A DNA stretch of 8,568 nucleotides from an uncultured Campylobacter sp. (GCA_938046705.1 CALIWP010000297.1:1-8568), one strand, 5' to 3'; numbered from the stretch's first letter, positions 1 to 7,439 are shown. Made by a program: numbers and translations. The notes: generated by a model not told the origin, from the sequence alone.

Positions 1-594
1 TTTGGTGTTATTTAGCTCGAGTGAGCAAGCGGCAGCGTTTATCGCACTAACCGCCGTATTTTCTCTATCGGTTATGGCTTTATTAAAAGATATGATCGCC
101 TCATCACATCTTTCTTGTTTCATCTGCGAAACGCCGAGGTTGTAGTTTGAAAGTGACTGGTTATAAACAGCTACGTTTTCATAAATTTTTAACGCTTCAA
201 ATTTATTGCCACGCTCATAAAGCTGATTGGCCTTATTTATCATTTCATCGATCTTTGAAGCGCCAAAATTTTGCGTTTGGTAGTTGTTTTCTATATTTTT
301 TACGATACTTGCAGTATCTATGTTCTCTTTTTTGTCTTTCTTTAGCAAGATAACTAGCAAAACCACTATCAAGATGATAAGTACTAGAGCGACCACGCCT
401 GCTATTATAAAGAGCTTTTTATTGCTCTTTTTTACAGGGATTGGCTCTGGGATGCTCTCATCTTGTAGCACACCCTCACTTGCGATGCTCTCAAGCGAGA
501 CGATCTCTTCAGGTGTCTCGGCTTTTGCCTCTTCAGGCGCTTGCTCTGCTTGCTCGCCAGGTGGTTTTAAAACTACAACCTCTTCTTCAGCCAC
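1..594 (-). CDS. pflB: PflB-like flagellar motor scaffold protein, N-terminal part (truncated by window edge)
   Basis: The reading frame enters on the minus strand and stays open to position 1, giving the first 198 residues. The start is GTG at 594-592; its first base is the last base of the serS TAG stop, and AAAAGG lies eight bases upstream. The first ~60 residues are acidic, Glu/Pro-rich and probably cytoplasmic. Residues 61-84 form one strong membrane helix after a KKSNKK stretch. From about residue 110 the sequence looks like TPR helices (pattern around AxxLYERG, then YNLG with EAIISFNKAI). This layout and the position next to serS match Campylobacter Cj0390 and Helicobacter HP1479, which I recall as PflB, an inner-membrane TPR protein that helps hold MotAB stators in the wide flagellar motor. 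Function is inferred from synteny and architecture. GC is about 39%, lower than most of the window. Confidence 0.75.
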   Translation of the reverse strand, partial: MAEEEVVVLKPPGEQAEQAPEEAKAETPEEIVSLESIASEGVLQDESIPEPIPVKKSNKKLFIIAGVVALVLIILIVVLLVILLKKDKKENIDTASIVKNIENNYQTQNFGASKIDEMINKANQLYERGNKFEALKIYENVAVYNQSLSNYNLGVSQMKQERCDEAIISFNKAITDRENTAVSAINAAACSLELNNTK

Positions 595-1838
595 TACATA
601 TACCTTTTAAGAACTTCTGGAATTTCGATAGTGCCATCTGCTTTTTGGTAGTTTTCCATTATTGCTATTAGCGTCCTACCCACAGCTAGACTTGAGCCAT
701 TTAGCGTATTTACAAGCATATTTTTCTTGCCATCTTTAAAGCGAATTTTTGCACGCCTTGCTTGAAAATCACGAGTATTGGAAATAGAGCTAATCTCTCT
801 ATATTTACCTTGACCTGGTAGCCAAACCTCAAGATCTATCGTCTTTGCCGCGCTAAAGCCAAGATCCCCGCTGCAAAGCAGCATGTGGCGGTGCGGCAGC
901 CCAAGGCTAGTTAGTAAGTCGCTAGCGCACGCCACCATCTCGTCAAGCATCTGCGCGCTAAGCTCTGGAGTCGTGATAGCTACGAGCTCGACTTTTTCAA
1001 ACTGATGTTGGCGGATCATGCCGCGCGTGTCGCGTCCTGCTGAGCCTGCTTCTTTACGGAAGCACGCCGAGTAGCAAGTCATCTTTATCGGTAGGTTCTC
1101 GACGGGTAAAATTTCGTCGTTGTAAAGATTGGTCACCGGCACCTCGCTAGTAGGTATGAGATACAGATCCTCGCCCTGAGCTTTGTATAGATCGTCTTCA
1201 AATTTGGGCAGCTGTCCAGTACCGTAAAGCGTGTTTGCATTTACCAAAAACGGCACGTTAACCAGCTCGAAGCCGCGCGCGTTGTTAAAGTCGATCATGT
1301 AGTTAACTAGCGCTCTTGATAGGCGCGCTCCCATGCCCTTTAGCACGCAAAAGCGCGATCCTGATAGCTTAACGCCGCGCTCGAAATCAAGCCAGCCTAA
1401 GCTCTCGCCAAGCTCCCAGTGCTCTTTTGGCGTAAAGTAAAATTTTGTCGGCTCGAGCACCGTTTTTATGCAGACGTTATCGTCCTCGTCCTTGCCAAAC
1501 GGCACGTCGTCATCGGTGATATTAGGCACGCAGCTTGCGATGTTTTCCAGTTTTTCCTCGTATGCGCGCACGATCTCGGCGGCATCTCCCATCGCGGCTT
1601 TGTTCAAATTTAGCTCGTTTTTTAGCTCGTCGGTGTTCTCGCCGTTTCTAGCCTTTATGCCTAGCTCTTTGCTCTTAGCGTTTTGGATCGCTTGGAAATT
1701 TTCTAGCGCTTGACGCTTGGCTTTTAGCTCGTTAAACGTCGTCAAAAGCTCGTTTAAAACCTCAGGCTTTACGTTTTTGCCTTGTAATTTTTTTACGAAC
1801 TCGTCGTAGCGAGTGTCGAGTAGTTTTAAATTTATCAT
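594..1838 (-). CDS. serS: Serine--tRNA ligase (SerRS)
   Basis: This cytoplasmic class II synthetase charges tRNA-Ser (and tRNA-Sec) with serine. The 414-residue length is normal. Residues ~27-105 are charged and helical, fitting the long antiparallel coiled-coil arm that grips the tRNA. The catalytic core shows the TSE loop (230-232), motif 2 from [13 protein letters not shown] (261-273) to QFEKVE (279-284), and motif 3 [11 protein letters not shown] (380-390) with its ATP-binding Arg388. The ATG at 1838-1836 is preceded by AAGGAGAGG; this ribosome site overlaps the TAA stop of the upstream membrane gene, 9 bases away, so the two are probably cotranscribed. The last ~82 codons (positions 594-840) are much more AT-rich than the rest of the gene and use more A/T-ending codons such as GCA, GGT and ATT, although the protein is intact across the junction. 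Confidence 0.97.
   Translation of the reverse strand: MINLKLLDTRYDEFVKKLQGKNVKPEVLNELLTTFNELKAKRQALENFQAIQNAKSKELGIKARNGENTDELKNELNLNKAAMGDAAEIVRAYEEKLENIASCVPNITDDDVPFGKDEDDNVCIKTVLEPTKFYFTPKEHWELGESLGWLDFERGVKLSGSRFCVLKGMGARLSRALVNYMIDFNNARGFELVNVPFLVNANTLYGTGQLPKFEDDLYKAQGEDLYLIPTSEVPVTNLYNDEILPVENLPIKMTCYSACFRKEAGSAGRDTRGMIRQHQFEKVELVAITTPELSAQMLDEMVACASDLLTSLGLPHRHMLLCSGDLGFSAAKTIDLEVWLPGQGKYREISSISNTRDFQARRAKIRFKDGKKNMLVNTLNGSSLAVGRTLIAIMENYQKADGTIEIPEVLKRYM
840..841. other. Composition breakpoint inside serS
   Basis: By hand count, 601-840 contains 91 G/C of 240 (38%) and 841-1080 contains 139 of 240 (58%). Positions 1-240, in pflB, are at 39%. The change takes place within about 20 bases, near serS codon 333, with no loss of frame. 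The position is approximate (830-860). Confidence 0.6.
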
Positions 1839-1847
1839 ATCCTCTCC

Positions 1848-2288
1848 TTAAACCATAAACATAACTTTAGCAAGTATCACGATAACCGCAGCCGCCGCAA
1901 ACGCAAACGGGTGGATGTTGCCCAGCGGGCTAGGGCGCTTTAGTATAAATTTGCACGTGAGATTGGTCGCTACCGCCGCAAATATCAGCATCGCCAAAAT
2001 AACCTTTATCATCAAGGCGGTTTGTAAATTTGACGCGAAATATCCGCCCGCCTTCGAGCCGACCCAGCTACTCATCATCATGCCGCCCGTTAAAATCAAA
2101 ATCAGCACGCAAAGCGGCATGATCTTTATCGCGACGCTTGAGATAGCCTGCTGCGCTTTTTGCGCTATTTCCGCGGGCAGTTTGGCTTTGGCTCTTGAAA
2201 AAATAATCACGTCGAAAAATAAAAATCCGACGAAAATGATAGCGCAGATTAGATGAATAAGATGCGCGTAAGGGTAGATTGCTTGCAC
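1848..2288 (-). CDS. Small four-helix inner-membrane protein, CopD/HemJ-like topology
   Basis: The product has 146 residues and four predicted membrane helices: about 8-30, 51-72, 89-110 and 124-146. Helix 1 carries two histidines (H9 and H12, in AHLIHL) and helix 4 begins with IHPF. Histidines at helix ends with this short four-helix plan recall the CopD copper-resistance and HemJ groups, where they can bind heme or metal, but I cannot place it in a named family with certainty. Start is GTG at 2288-2286, preceded by AAAGGA with five A's between; no ATG fits better. It begins 15 bases after the trpS stop and ends 9 bases before serS, so it sits inside a trpS-serS-pflB unit. As I recall, C. 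jejuni lacks a gene here, making this a likely lineage-specific insertion. A copper or heme role is inference only. Confidence 0.8.
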   Translation of the reverse strand: MQAIYPYAHLIHLICAIIFVGFLFFDVIIFSRAKAKLPAEIAQKAQQAISSVAIKIMPLCVLILILTGGMMMSSWVGSKAGGYFASNLQTALMIKVILAMLIFAAVATNLTCKFILKRPSPLGNIHPFAFAAAAVIVILAKVMFMV

Positions 2289-2303
2289 TTTTTTCCTTTA
2301 AAT

Positions 2304-3269
2304 TTATTTGTAAATGCCGGTTGCGGCGCGTATTTTTTCCATTATCGGCGCTGCGACGGCTTGCGCTTTTTTCGCGCCTTCGTTTAAAATTTCATCCACT
2401 TCGCCCGCGTGATTTAGATAATAATCAAATTTGCCTCTCGCGTCCGCAAAATAGTCCCAAACCAGCTCGTTTAGATACATCTTAAAGTGTCCGTGTCCTT
2501 CGCCGCCGCGCTCATATCTAGCCTGCAAGTCGCGCTGTCCGTCCTCGTCTAAGAATAATTTAGCGATATTATAGACGTTGCAGTTTTGCCACTGCTTAGG
2601 CGCTTCAAGCGGCTCCGAGGTCGTCACGATGCTTGAGATTTGCTTTTTTAACTCTTTGGCGCCGGCGAAAATATCTATCGTGTTGCCGTAGCTTTTGCTC
2701 ATTTTCGCGCCGTCTGTGCCGGGCACGGTAGCTACGTTTTCATCGACTTTATACTCAGGCAGGACGAAGATATCGCCGTGCTCGTTGTTAAATTTGATCG
2801 CGATATCGCGCGCGATCTCGACGTGTTGGATCTGATCCTTGCCCACGGGTACGACCTGCGCGCCGTATAGCAGGATATCGGCCGCCATCAAAACCGGGTA
2901 GCTAAAAAGCCCGTGATGCGAGGTGAGGCCCTTTGCGACCTTATCCTTGTAGCTGTGAGCGCGCTCGAGCAGGCCCATCGGGGTGTATTGGCTCAGTATC
3001 CAGTAGAGCTCTAAAACCTCTTTGACGTCGCTTTGCACCCAAAATACGCTCTTTTGCGGGTCGATGCCCAGCGACAAAAACGCGCTCGCCGCCTCATAAG
3101 TGTTTTGTTTTAGCTTCCCTGCGTCGGCGACCGAGGTCATCGCGTGGTAGTTTGCGATAAACATAAACATCTCGCTTTGCCCTTGCGCCTCAACCATTTG
3201 TTTGATCGAGGCGAAGTAGTTGCCTAGGTGTAGTTTGCCGCTTGGTTGCAAACCCGTTAGTACTCTCAT
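2304..3269 (-). CDS. trpS: Tryptophan--tRNA ligase (TrpRS)
   Basis: This cytoplasmic class I synthetase attaches tryptophan to tRNA-Trp. Its 321 residues match compact bacterial TrpRS. The Rossmann-fold signature of the HIGH type is PSGKLHLGN (9-17), and the KMSKS loop is at 189-193 (GAKMSKSYGN). The substrate-binding region includes YPVLMAADILLY (about 124-135) and VPVGKDQIQHVEIARD (about 140-155), both typical of TrpRS. The start ATG at 3269-3267 has only a weak purine-rich upstream site (AAAGAGAG). It is the first gene after the long intergenic region and is followed 15 bases later by the CopD-like gene. A promoter candidate lies near 3419-3424, which would give a leader of about 140 bases carrying a stable hairpin. 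Confidence 0.97.
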   Translation of the reverse strand: MRVLTGLQPSGKLHLGNYFASIKQMVEAQGQSEMFMFIANYHAMTSVADAGKLKQNTYEAASAFLSLGIDPQKSVFWVQSDVKEVLELYWILSQYTPMGLLERAHSYKDKVAKGLTSHHGLFSYPVLMAADILLYGAQVVPVGKDQIQHVEIARDIAIKFNNEHGDIFVLPEYKVDENVATVPGTDGAKMSKSYGNTIDIFAGAKELKKQISSIVTTSEPLEAPKQWQNCNVYNIAKLFLDEDGQRDLQARYERGGEGHGHFKMYLNELVWDYFADARGKFDYYLNHAGEVDEILNEGAKKAQAVAAPIMEKIRAATGIYK

Positions 3270-3326
3270 TTTTCTCTCTTTCTTATTGCTGTGCGTCGTC
3301 TTTTGAGTGTCTTTGAATGAGTTTGC

Positions 3327-3373
3327 AAAAATTTAGCTCGGCGGACTATATGTCCAGCCTACGCTAAATTTTT
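3327..3373 (-). terminator. Terminator-like stem-loop in the trpS upstream region
   Basis: AAAAATTTAGC (3327-3337) pairs perfectly with GCTAAATTTTT (3363-3373). Inside are a second stem, GGC (3340-3342) with GCC (3357-3359) and GGAC (3343-3346) with GTCC (3352-3355), one bulged A, and a five-base loop. Each strand ends in a run of five T's, so it could terminate in either direction. On the minus strand it lies about 300 bases after the aroK stop and 57 bases before the trpS start. It may therefore be the end of the der-aroK transcript, a leader structure in trpS mRNA, or both. Confidence 0.5.
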
Positions 3374-3418
3374 ACTTCACAACATTCAAATCCATCTCAA
3401 AATACTTCCGCTTATTAA

Positions 3419-3424
3419 ATTTTA
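3419..3424 (-). promoter_or_regulatory. Candidate -10 box for the trpS transcript
   Basis: The minus strand reads TTGTAAAAT, with TAAAAT as the -10 hexamer, after an A/T-periodic upstream stretch of the kind that replaces a -35 box in Campylobacter. Transcription would start near 3412, about 140 bases before the trpS ATG. The match is imperfect because TG directly abuts the hexamer. Other AT-rich hexamers nearby, including TATAGT in the hairpin loop, are alternatives. Confidence 0.3.
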
Positions 3425-3494
3425 CAATCTGCAAATTTAAAAATTTTTTATTTGTCTTTTTTGTTATAAATTTTGCAATTCGTTAAATTTAGAC

Positions 3495-3523
3495 TCGAAT
3501 TTTTAACTCGCTTAAAAATTCGA
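3495..3523. repeat. Perfect 12-bp inverted repeat, AT-rich hairpin
   Basis: TCGAATTTTTAA (3495-3506) and TTAAAAATTCGA (3512-3523) are exact reverse complements around a five-base CTCGC loop. No T-run follows on either strand, so it is not a classical terminator. It lies about 25 bases downstream of a plus-strand -10-like sequence and 155 bases after the aroK stop on the minus strand. Its role is unknown. Confidence 0.6.
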
Positions 3524-3677
3524 CGTTTACCGTTTAAATTTCAGCGATACAAACCGCTCTGAATTTGCACGCCGATACGGCCAAACGCTTTCGCATTAAA
3601 TTTAAACCGCTCAAATTTAAAAATAGAAATTTAAAGCCGCAAATTTTAAAATTTACGCTCAAATTTCAACCGAAATT

Positions 3678-4205
3678 TTACTTAGTCCTTTTTCTTGATT
3701 TTAGTTGCGCCTCGATCTCTTTCGCGACTTGCTCCAGCTCTTTGCCTTCGACGTCGATTATGAGATCGGCGACGCTTTTATACATCTTTTTTCTCTCACT
3801 AAAAAGCTTTTTTGCTGCGTTTAGATCGCATAAAAGCGGGCGCTTGGCGTAGTGCATCTGCGCTTCGCCGCTTTCGTCTATTCGCTTTAAAATCGCCTCA
3901 AAGCTTGATTTTAGATAGATGATTTTGCCGATTTTTTTAAGGCCTTTGACCTTTGCAAAGCCGCCGCCAGCCGCGATTACCGAGGATTTTACGTTTTTGG
4001 CCAGCTTTTTAGCGAGTTTTGCCTCGCATTTTCTAAAATACTCCTCGCCTTTTTTCTCGAAAATTTCTTTAACTTTTAAATTTTGCTCGCTTTCGATCAG
4101 CTCGTCGGTGTCTAAAAACAGTTTGCCTGTTTTTTTCGCGATATGCCTTGCTACCGTGCCCTTGCCAACGCCCATAAAGCCGATGAAAACTAGATTTTTA
4201 CTCAC
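3678..4205 (-). CDS. aroK: Shikimate kinase (AroK)
   Basis: AroK phosphorylates shikimate with ATP at the fifth step of the shikimate pathway to chorismate. The 175-residue length is typical. The P-loop is GFMGVGKGT (9-17), unusual in having Gly16 where the family normally has Ser or Thr after the Walker lysine K15. Shikimate-binding residues appear intact: D32/D34 in DTD, R58 in YFR, the GGG triplet (80-82), the lid arginine R122 (AKRPLL) and R138 (FSERKKMY). The start is GTG at 4205-4203 with GAGGG just upstream; it overlaps the der 3' end by 8 bases, so translation is probably coupled. The protein is lysine-rich, 33 of 175 residues by my count. No terminator directly follows the stop; the nearest strong hairpins are 155-350 bases downstream. 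Confidence 0.93.
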   Translation of the reverse strand: MSKNLVFIGFMGVGKGTVARHIAKKTGKLFLDTDELIESEQNLKVKEIFEKKGEEYFRKCEAKLAKKLAKNVKSSVIAAGGGFAKVKGLKKIGKIIYLKSSFEAILKRIDESGEAQMHYAKRPLLCDLNAAKKLFSERKKMYKSVADLIIDVEGKELEQVAKEIEAQLKSRKRTK

Positions 4206-5601
4206 TTTTTCCCTCGTTTTCCTCGTCCGAGCCGCTACGATTTTTTGGGATCAGCACGATTGGAGTGCCCGATAGCTCGAATTTCTCGCGCAGTTTGTTC
4301 GTTAGGTAGCGTTTGTAGCTAAAGTGTAGGGCGCGCGGACGGTTCATCACTAGCGCGATTTTTGGCGGCGCGAAACCAAACTGCACCGCGTAGTAAATTT
4401 TCACGCTCTTGCCCTTTTCGCGCGGTATCGGGTGCGCTTTTACCGCCTCTTCGATAGCTTCGTTTAGCCTTGCGGTTTGGATTTTTTGCGTGTAGTTTTT
4501 ATAAACTTCTAAAATCAGCGGATAAATTTTATGCACTCTTTTGCCGCCCAGAGCCGATACGCTGATGATTGGCGCGTAGGCGAGAAATTTAAATTTATCC
4601 CTGATCTCGCGGCTAAATTTATCAAAATCTTCCTCGCTTTTGTCCCATTTGTTTAGCACGATGATGACGCACAGCTCAAATTTAGCCGCAAGGCCCGCGA
4701 TACGCTCGTCAAGCTCGGTTAGCGGCTCGGAGCTATCAAGCACCAAAAGCGCGATGTCGGCTAGCTCTAGCGCGGACTCTGTGCGGTTTAGCGCGTATCT
4801 TTCGATGCCTTCTATCTTGCCGCGTTTTCTGATACCCGCGGTATCAACGAACTCAAAAACTCTATCCTCATAGACGAAAGTCTCGTTTACCGGGTCTATC
4901 GTCGTGCCGGCTATGTCGCTCACGACCGCGCGGGACTCTTTTACTAGCGCGTTTAGAAGCGAGCTTTTGCCGACGTTTACGCGTCCTATGATGCCTACTT
5001 GGATATTTTTACGTTCGTAATCCTCGCGAGCCGAAATTTCCCTAACCACCTCGCCGTCGTCGCCGAAATTTTCTAAAAACTCGTCCAGATCCTCGCCCGT
5101 GTCGGGTCTGATCTCGTCTTTTAGCTGCTTGTAGATCCAGTCTGCTAGCTCGTCGATGCCAGCGTTATGGCTAACCGAGATAGCAAAGCTCGTTTTTGCG
5201 CCAAAATTTGCAAACTCGTAGCTTCGCAGCTCGTCTTTTTTGCTATCGACTTTATTGATTACGAGCGCGGTCGGTAAATTTAGCTTTAAAAGCGCGTAGT
5301 ATAGGGCTTTATCCTCGTCGCTAGGCATCATTTTGCCGTCGACCATAAAGATTATGGCGTCTGAGCTTCTAGCTTCGGCTAGGGTTTTTGCCTTAACGTT
5401 TTTAAAGAGCTCGCTACTATCGTCCAGTCCGCCGCTGTCGATCAAAACGCAGCTTCTGTCATAAATTTCTATAATCGTTTTGTTCGTATCTCGCGTCGTA
5501 CCGCTAACGTCGCTAGTGATGGCTATACGTCTGCCGGCTAGGCGGTTAAAGAGCGAGCTTTTGCCGACGTTTGGCTTGCCGACTAAAATTATCTTTTGCA
5601 A
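4198..5601 (-). CDS. der: Ribosome-assembly GTPase Der (EngA)
   Basis: Der is an essential tandem GTPase that helps mature the 50S ribosomal subunit. At 467 residues it has the full plan. Domain 1 has G1 GKPNVGKS (8-15), G3 DSGG (55-58; most homologues have DTGG or DTAG) and G4 NKVD (116-119). An acidic linker (about 165-195) leads to domain 2, with G1 GRVNVGKS (206-213), G3 DTAG (253-256) and G4 NKWD (317-320). The KH-like RNA-binding domain spans about 377-453. The start is TTG at 5601-5599: AAGGG lies six bases upstream and an in-frame TAA follows closely upstream, ruling out an extension. It is the first gene of a der-aroK unit with a well-matched promoter about 60 bases upstream. Confidence 0.97.
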   Translation of the reverse strand: MQKIILVGKPNVGKSSLFNRLAGRRIAITSDVSGTTRDTNKTIIEIYDRSCVLIDSGGLDDSSELFKNVKAKTLAEARSSDAIIFMVDGKMMPSDEDKALYYALLKLNLPTALVINKVDSKKDELRSYEFANFGAKTSFAISVSHNAGIDELADWIYKQLKDEIRPDTGEDLDEFLENFGDDGEVVREISAREDYERKNIQVGIIGRVNVGKSSLLNALVKESRAVVSDIAGTTIDPVNETFVYEDRVFEFVDTAGIRKRGKIEGIERYALNRTESALELADIALLVLDSSEPLTELDERIAGLAAKFELCVIIVLNKWDKSEEDFDKFSREIRDKFKFLAYAPIISVSALGGKRVHKIYPLILEVYKNYTQKIQTARLNEAIEEAVKAHPIPREKGKSVKIYYAVQFGFAPPKIALVMNRPRALHFSYKRYLTNKLREKFELSGTPIVLIPKNRSGSDEENEGKSE

Positions 5602-5631
5602 AATTTTCCCTTAAAAATCCCGTTATATTTA

Positions 5632-5646
5632 CGGCGAAGTTCGCCG
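5632..5646. repeat. GC-rich palindrome in the der leader
   Basis: CGGCGAA and TTCGCCG (5632-5638 and 5640-5646) form a 7-bp inverted repeat with one central base. In RNA this gives a CGGCG/CGCCG stem with a five-base loop. It lies between the predicted der transcription start (about 5652) and the ribosome-binding site, and contrasts with its AT-rich surroundings. It could be an operator or a small mRNA hairpin; nothing in the sequence decides between these. Confidence 0.45.
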
Positions 5647-5658
5647 CGTTAAATCCCA

Positions 5659-5668
5659 ATTATACAAA
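5659..5668 (-). promoter_or_regulatory. Promoter (-10 element) for der-aroK
   Basis: The minus strand reads TTTGTATAAT, a perfect TATAAT hexamer (5664-5659) with a TTTG extension, after an A/T-rich upstream tract. This is the standard housekeeping sigma form in Campylobacter, which does not need a conserved -35 box. The start of transcription would be near 5652, giving a leader of about 50 bases. Confidence 0.7.
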
Positions 5669-5700
5669 TTTTTTGCTTACATTGTTTATAAATTTAAGCC

Positions 5701-5715
5701 GTTTTGCATTACAAT
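5701..5715 (+). promoter_or_regulatory. Candidate promoter for the transporter-kdsA-ribH operon
   Basis: GTTTTGCATTACAAT has a TACAAT -10 hexamer at 5710-5715 behind a T-rich stretch. Transcription would begin near 5721, only about 20 bases before the TTG start. A second possible -10 (TATAAA, 5685-5690) lies just upstream. The site is divergent from the der promoter. Confidence 0.35.
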
Positions 5716-5739
5716 ACGCCTAAATTTAAAGGAAAAATT

Positions 5740-6633
5740 TTGTTTCGTAGATACGTTTTGCACCATTTGGGCGCTTATTATATGATCATCGCGTGTATGT
5801 TTTTTGCTGCCGTGGGCGGCTTTGCGAAGGTTTTGAGCGAGCAGATGTCTAGCATCGAGGTCGTATTTTTTAGAAACGCCGTCGGGCTTGCCATCGTTCT
5901 TTACGCCATTTACAAAAGGCCGCCGACGCATCAAAAAGGCGGGCAGTTTTGTGTGCTGATGTTTCGCGGATTTATCGGTACGATCGCGCTTTTTGCTCTT
6001 TTTTACAACATCGCTCATATAAATTTGGGCGCGGCTTATACTTTTCAAAAAACCAGCCCCATTTTCACGGCGATTTTTGCGGCGATTTTCTTAAAAGAAG
6101 CTCTTAGTAAAAAGGGATGGGGCGCGATATTTCTGGGCTTTATCGGCATACTTTTTATCATCCAGCCAAATTTAGGCATCAGTAAAACCGACTGGCTGGG
6201 GCTTTGGAGCGGCGTGGGGGCTGCGCTTGCGATGCTAAGCGTGAGAACTCTGCGCAAAAGCTACGACACGAGCGTCATCGTGCTTAGCTTTATGGCGTGG
6301 GGAACGGCTCTACCGATGCTTTTGATGGGTATTGCGGAGTGGGTCAAATTTGAGCCTCTAGATTTTTTGCTTTCGCCTTTTGTGGCGCCAAATTTTAAAG
6401 GCGTAATCCTCATCGTGCTGATGGGGCTTGCGGGCTATTTTTTTCAGTTTTATATGACGAAGGCGTATGCGGCGAGCAAAAAGGCGGGCTCTGTCGCCGC
6501 GATAAGCTACATGGATGTCGTATTTTCGCTAGTAGTGGGCTTTTTTATGGGCGATACGCTGCCTAATGCGGCGGCGTTTTTTGGTATAATGCTGGTCGTT
6601 ATCAGCGGAATAATCGTAGCAAGGGAGAGATGA
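5740..6633 (+). CDS. EamA-family (DMT superfamily) transporter
   Basis: The product is a 297-residue inner-membrane protein with about ten hydrophobic helices in two homologous halves (roughly 10-137 and 150-290), the two-EamA plan of drug/metabolite transporters. Each half ends in the usual pattern: a short amphipathic segment with an acidic residue (FLKEALS in the first, FFMGDTLP in the second), then a final helix pair. Substrate is unknown; metabolite or amino-acid export is typical. The start chosen is TTG at 5740 because AAAGGA (5728-5733) sits six bases upstream; an earlier TTG at 5704 has no ribosome site and lies in the promoter. It is the first gene of the plus-strand operon and overlaps kdsA by four bases (ATGA). 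It corresponds in position to C. jejuni Cj0385c. Confidence 0.88.
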   Translation: MFRRYVLHHLGAYYMIIACMFFAAVGGFAKVLSEQMSSIEVVFFRNAVGLAIVLYAIYKRPPTHQKGGQFCVLMFRGFIGTIALFALFYNIAHINLGAAYTFQKTSPIFTAIFAAIFLKEALSKKGWGAIFLGFIGILFIIQPNLGISKTDWLGLWSGVGAALAMLSVRTLRKSYDTSVIVLSFMAWGTALPMLLMGIAEWVKFEPLDFLLSPFVAPNFKGVILIVLMGLAGYFFQFYMTKAYAASKKAGSVAAISYMDVVFSLVVGFFMGDTLPNAAAFFGIMLVVISGIIVARER

Positions 6634-7439
6634 TGATACTAATAGCAGGGCCTTGCGTCATCGAGAGCGAGCAGCTCGTTTTTGACGTGGCAAAAAGGCT
6701 AGTTAAATTTAACGAAGATAAGCGGATAGATTTTTATTTCAAATCAAGCTTTGACAAGGCAAATCGCACGAGTATAAGCTCGTTTCGCGGGCCCGGACTT
6801 GAAAAAGGGTGCGAAATTTTAGCCAAGGTCAAAAAGGAATTCGGTTTTAAAATTTTAACCGATATCCACGAGAGCTATCAGGCTGCACCAGTAGGCGAAG
6901 TGGCCGACGTGCTGCAAATCCCGGCGTTTTTGTGCCGCCAGACCGATCTGCTCGTGGCTGCGGCTAAGACAAAAGCGGTCGTAAATATCAAAAAAGGGCA
7001 GTTTTTAGCCGCCTCCGCTATGAAGCACTCGGTGAAAAAAGTGCTAGAAACAAGGGGCATTAGTGGCGATGGATACGAGGTCGCTAAACAAAACGGCGTG
7101 TGGCTAACGGAGCGAGGCAGCACCTTTGGCTACGGGAATTTAGTCGTAGATATGCGAAATTTGGTGCTTATGAGGGAATTTGCGCCGGTGATTTTCGACG
7201 CGACTCACAGCGTGCAGATGCCAAGCGCTCTTGGCGAAAAAAGCGGCGGTGACGCGAAATTTGTGCCGTATCTAGCGCGAGCTGCGGCGGCTGCGGGCGT
7301 GGACGGATTTTTTTACGAGACGCACGTAAATCCTTGCGAGGCGCTTTGCGACGGACCGAATATGCTAAATTTGGACGAACTAGACGCAAATATCGCTCAA
7401 ATTTTTAAGATAAAAGACGCCCTAGGCGATGCAAACTAA
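6630..7439 (+). CDS. kdsA: 2-dehydro-3-deoxyphosphooctonate aldolase (Kdo-8-phosphate synthase)
   Basis: KdsA condenses phosphoenolpyruvate with arabinose 5-phosphate to make Kdo-8-P, a precursor of the inner core of lipopolysaccharide or lipooligosaccharide. The 269-residue TIM-barrel protein keeps the family motifs: [11 protein letters not shown] (38-48), DIHE (78-81), CRQTDLL (102-108), NIKKGQF (119-125), [11 protein letters not shown] (160-170), DATHSVQ (190-196) and YETHVNP (229-235). C9 in AGPC, with H193, E230 and D241, matches the ligand set of the metal-dependent KdsA class; E. coli KdsA has Asn at the Cys position. AAGGGAG precedes two adjacent ATG codons (6630 and 6633); either could be used. 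The gene overlaps the transporter upstream and the first SMR gene downstream (11 bases), so the operon is tightly coupled. Confidence 0.97.
   Translation: MMILIAGPCVIESEQLVFDVAKRLVKFNEDKRIDFYFKSSFDKANRTSISSFRGPGLEKGCEILAKVKKEFGFKILTDIHESYQAAPVGEVADVLQIPAFLCRQTDLLVAAAKTKAVVNIKKGQFLAASAMKHSVKKVLETRGISGDGYEVAKQNGVWLTERGSTFGYGNLVVDMRNLVLMREFAPVIFDATHSVQMPSALGEKSGGDAKFVPYLARAAAAAGVDGFFYETHVNPCEALCDGPNMLNLDELDANIAQIFKIKDALGDAN

Larger units (their letters stand above)
3270..3677. other. 408-base AT-rich intergenic region between aroK and trpS
   Basis: I see no credible protein gene here on either strand. The stretch is dominated by AAATTT/TTTAAA words, including CGCTCAAATTT twice (3608-3618 and 3656-3666) and a 14-base palindrome AAATTTTAAAATTT at 3641-3654. 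It holds two strong inverted repeats (3327-3373 and 3495-3523), a minus-strand promoter candidate for trpS, a plus-strand -10-like site at 3457-3470, and a 7-codon mini-ORF (3372-3395, minus). It is the only gene-free stretch over 300 bases in the window. Confidence 0.7.

Noticed and set aside
284..610. Plus-strand open frame with hydrophobic and Ser/Thr-rich stretches
   Set aside because: It is the complement of pflB; the minus frame has a proper start, a membrane helix and TPR-like repeats.
3270..3420. T-box or guanidine/other known riboswitch upstream of trpS
   Set aside because: I see no T-box core sequence or other riboswitch signature; only the simple two-part hairpin is present.
3540..3680. 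CRISPR-like or tandem repeat array from recurring CGCTCAAATTT and AAATTT words
   Set aside because: Only one 11-base word repeats exactly, twice, with no regular spacers; this is the general AAATTT-rich style of the genome's intergenic DNA.
3565..3852. Plus-strand open frame of 95 codons across the aroK end
   Set aside because: Its second half is antisense to aroK and its first half is AAATTT-rich intergenic DNA; it has no ribosome site and no recognisable protein features.
5704..5739. Earlier TTG start extending the transporter by 12 residues
   Set aside because: It overlaps the predicted -10 region and has no ribosome site, while TTG 5740 has AAAGGA at ideal spacing.
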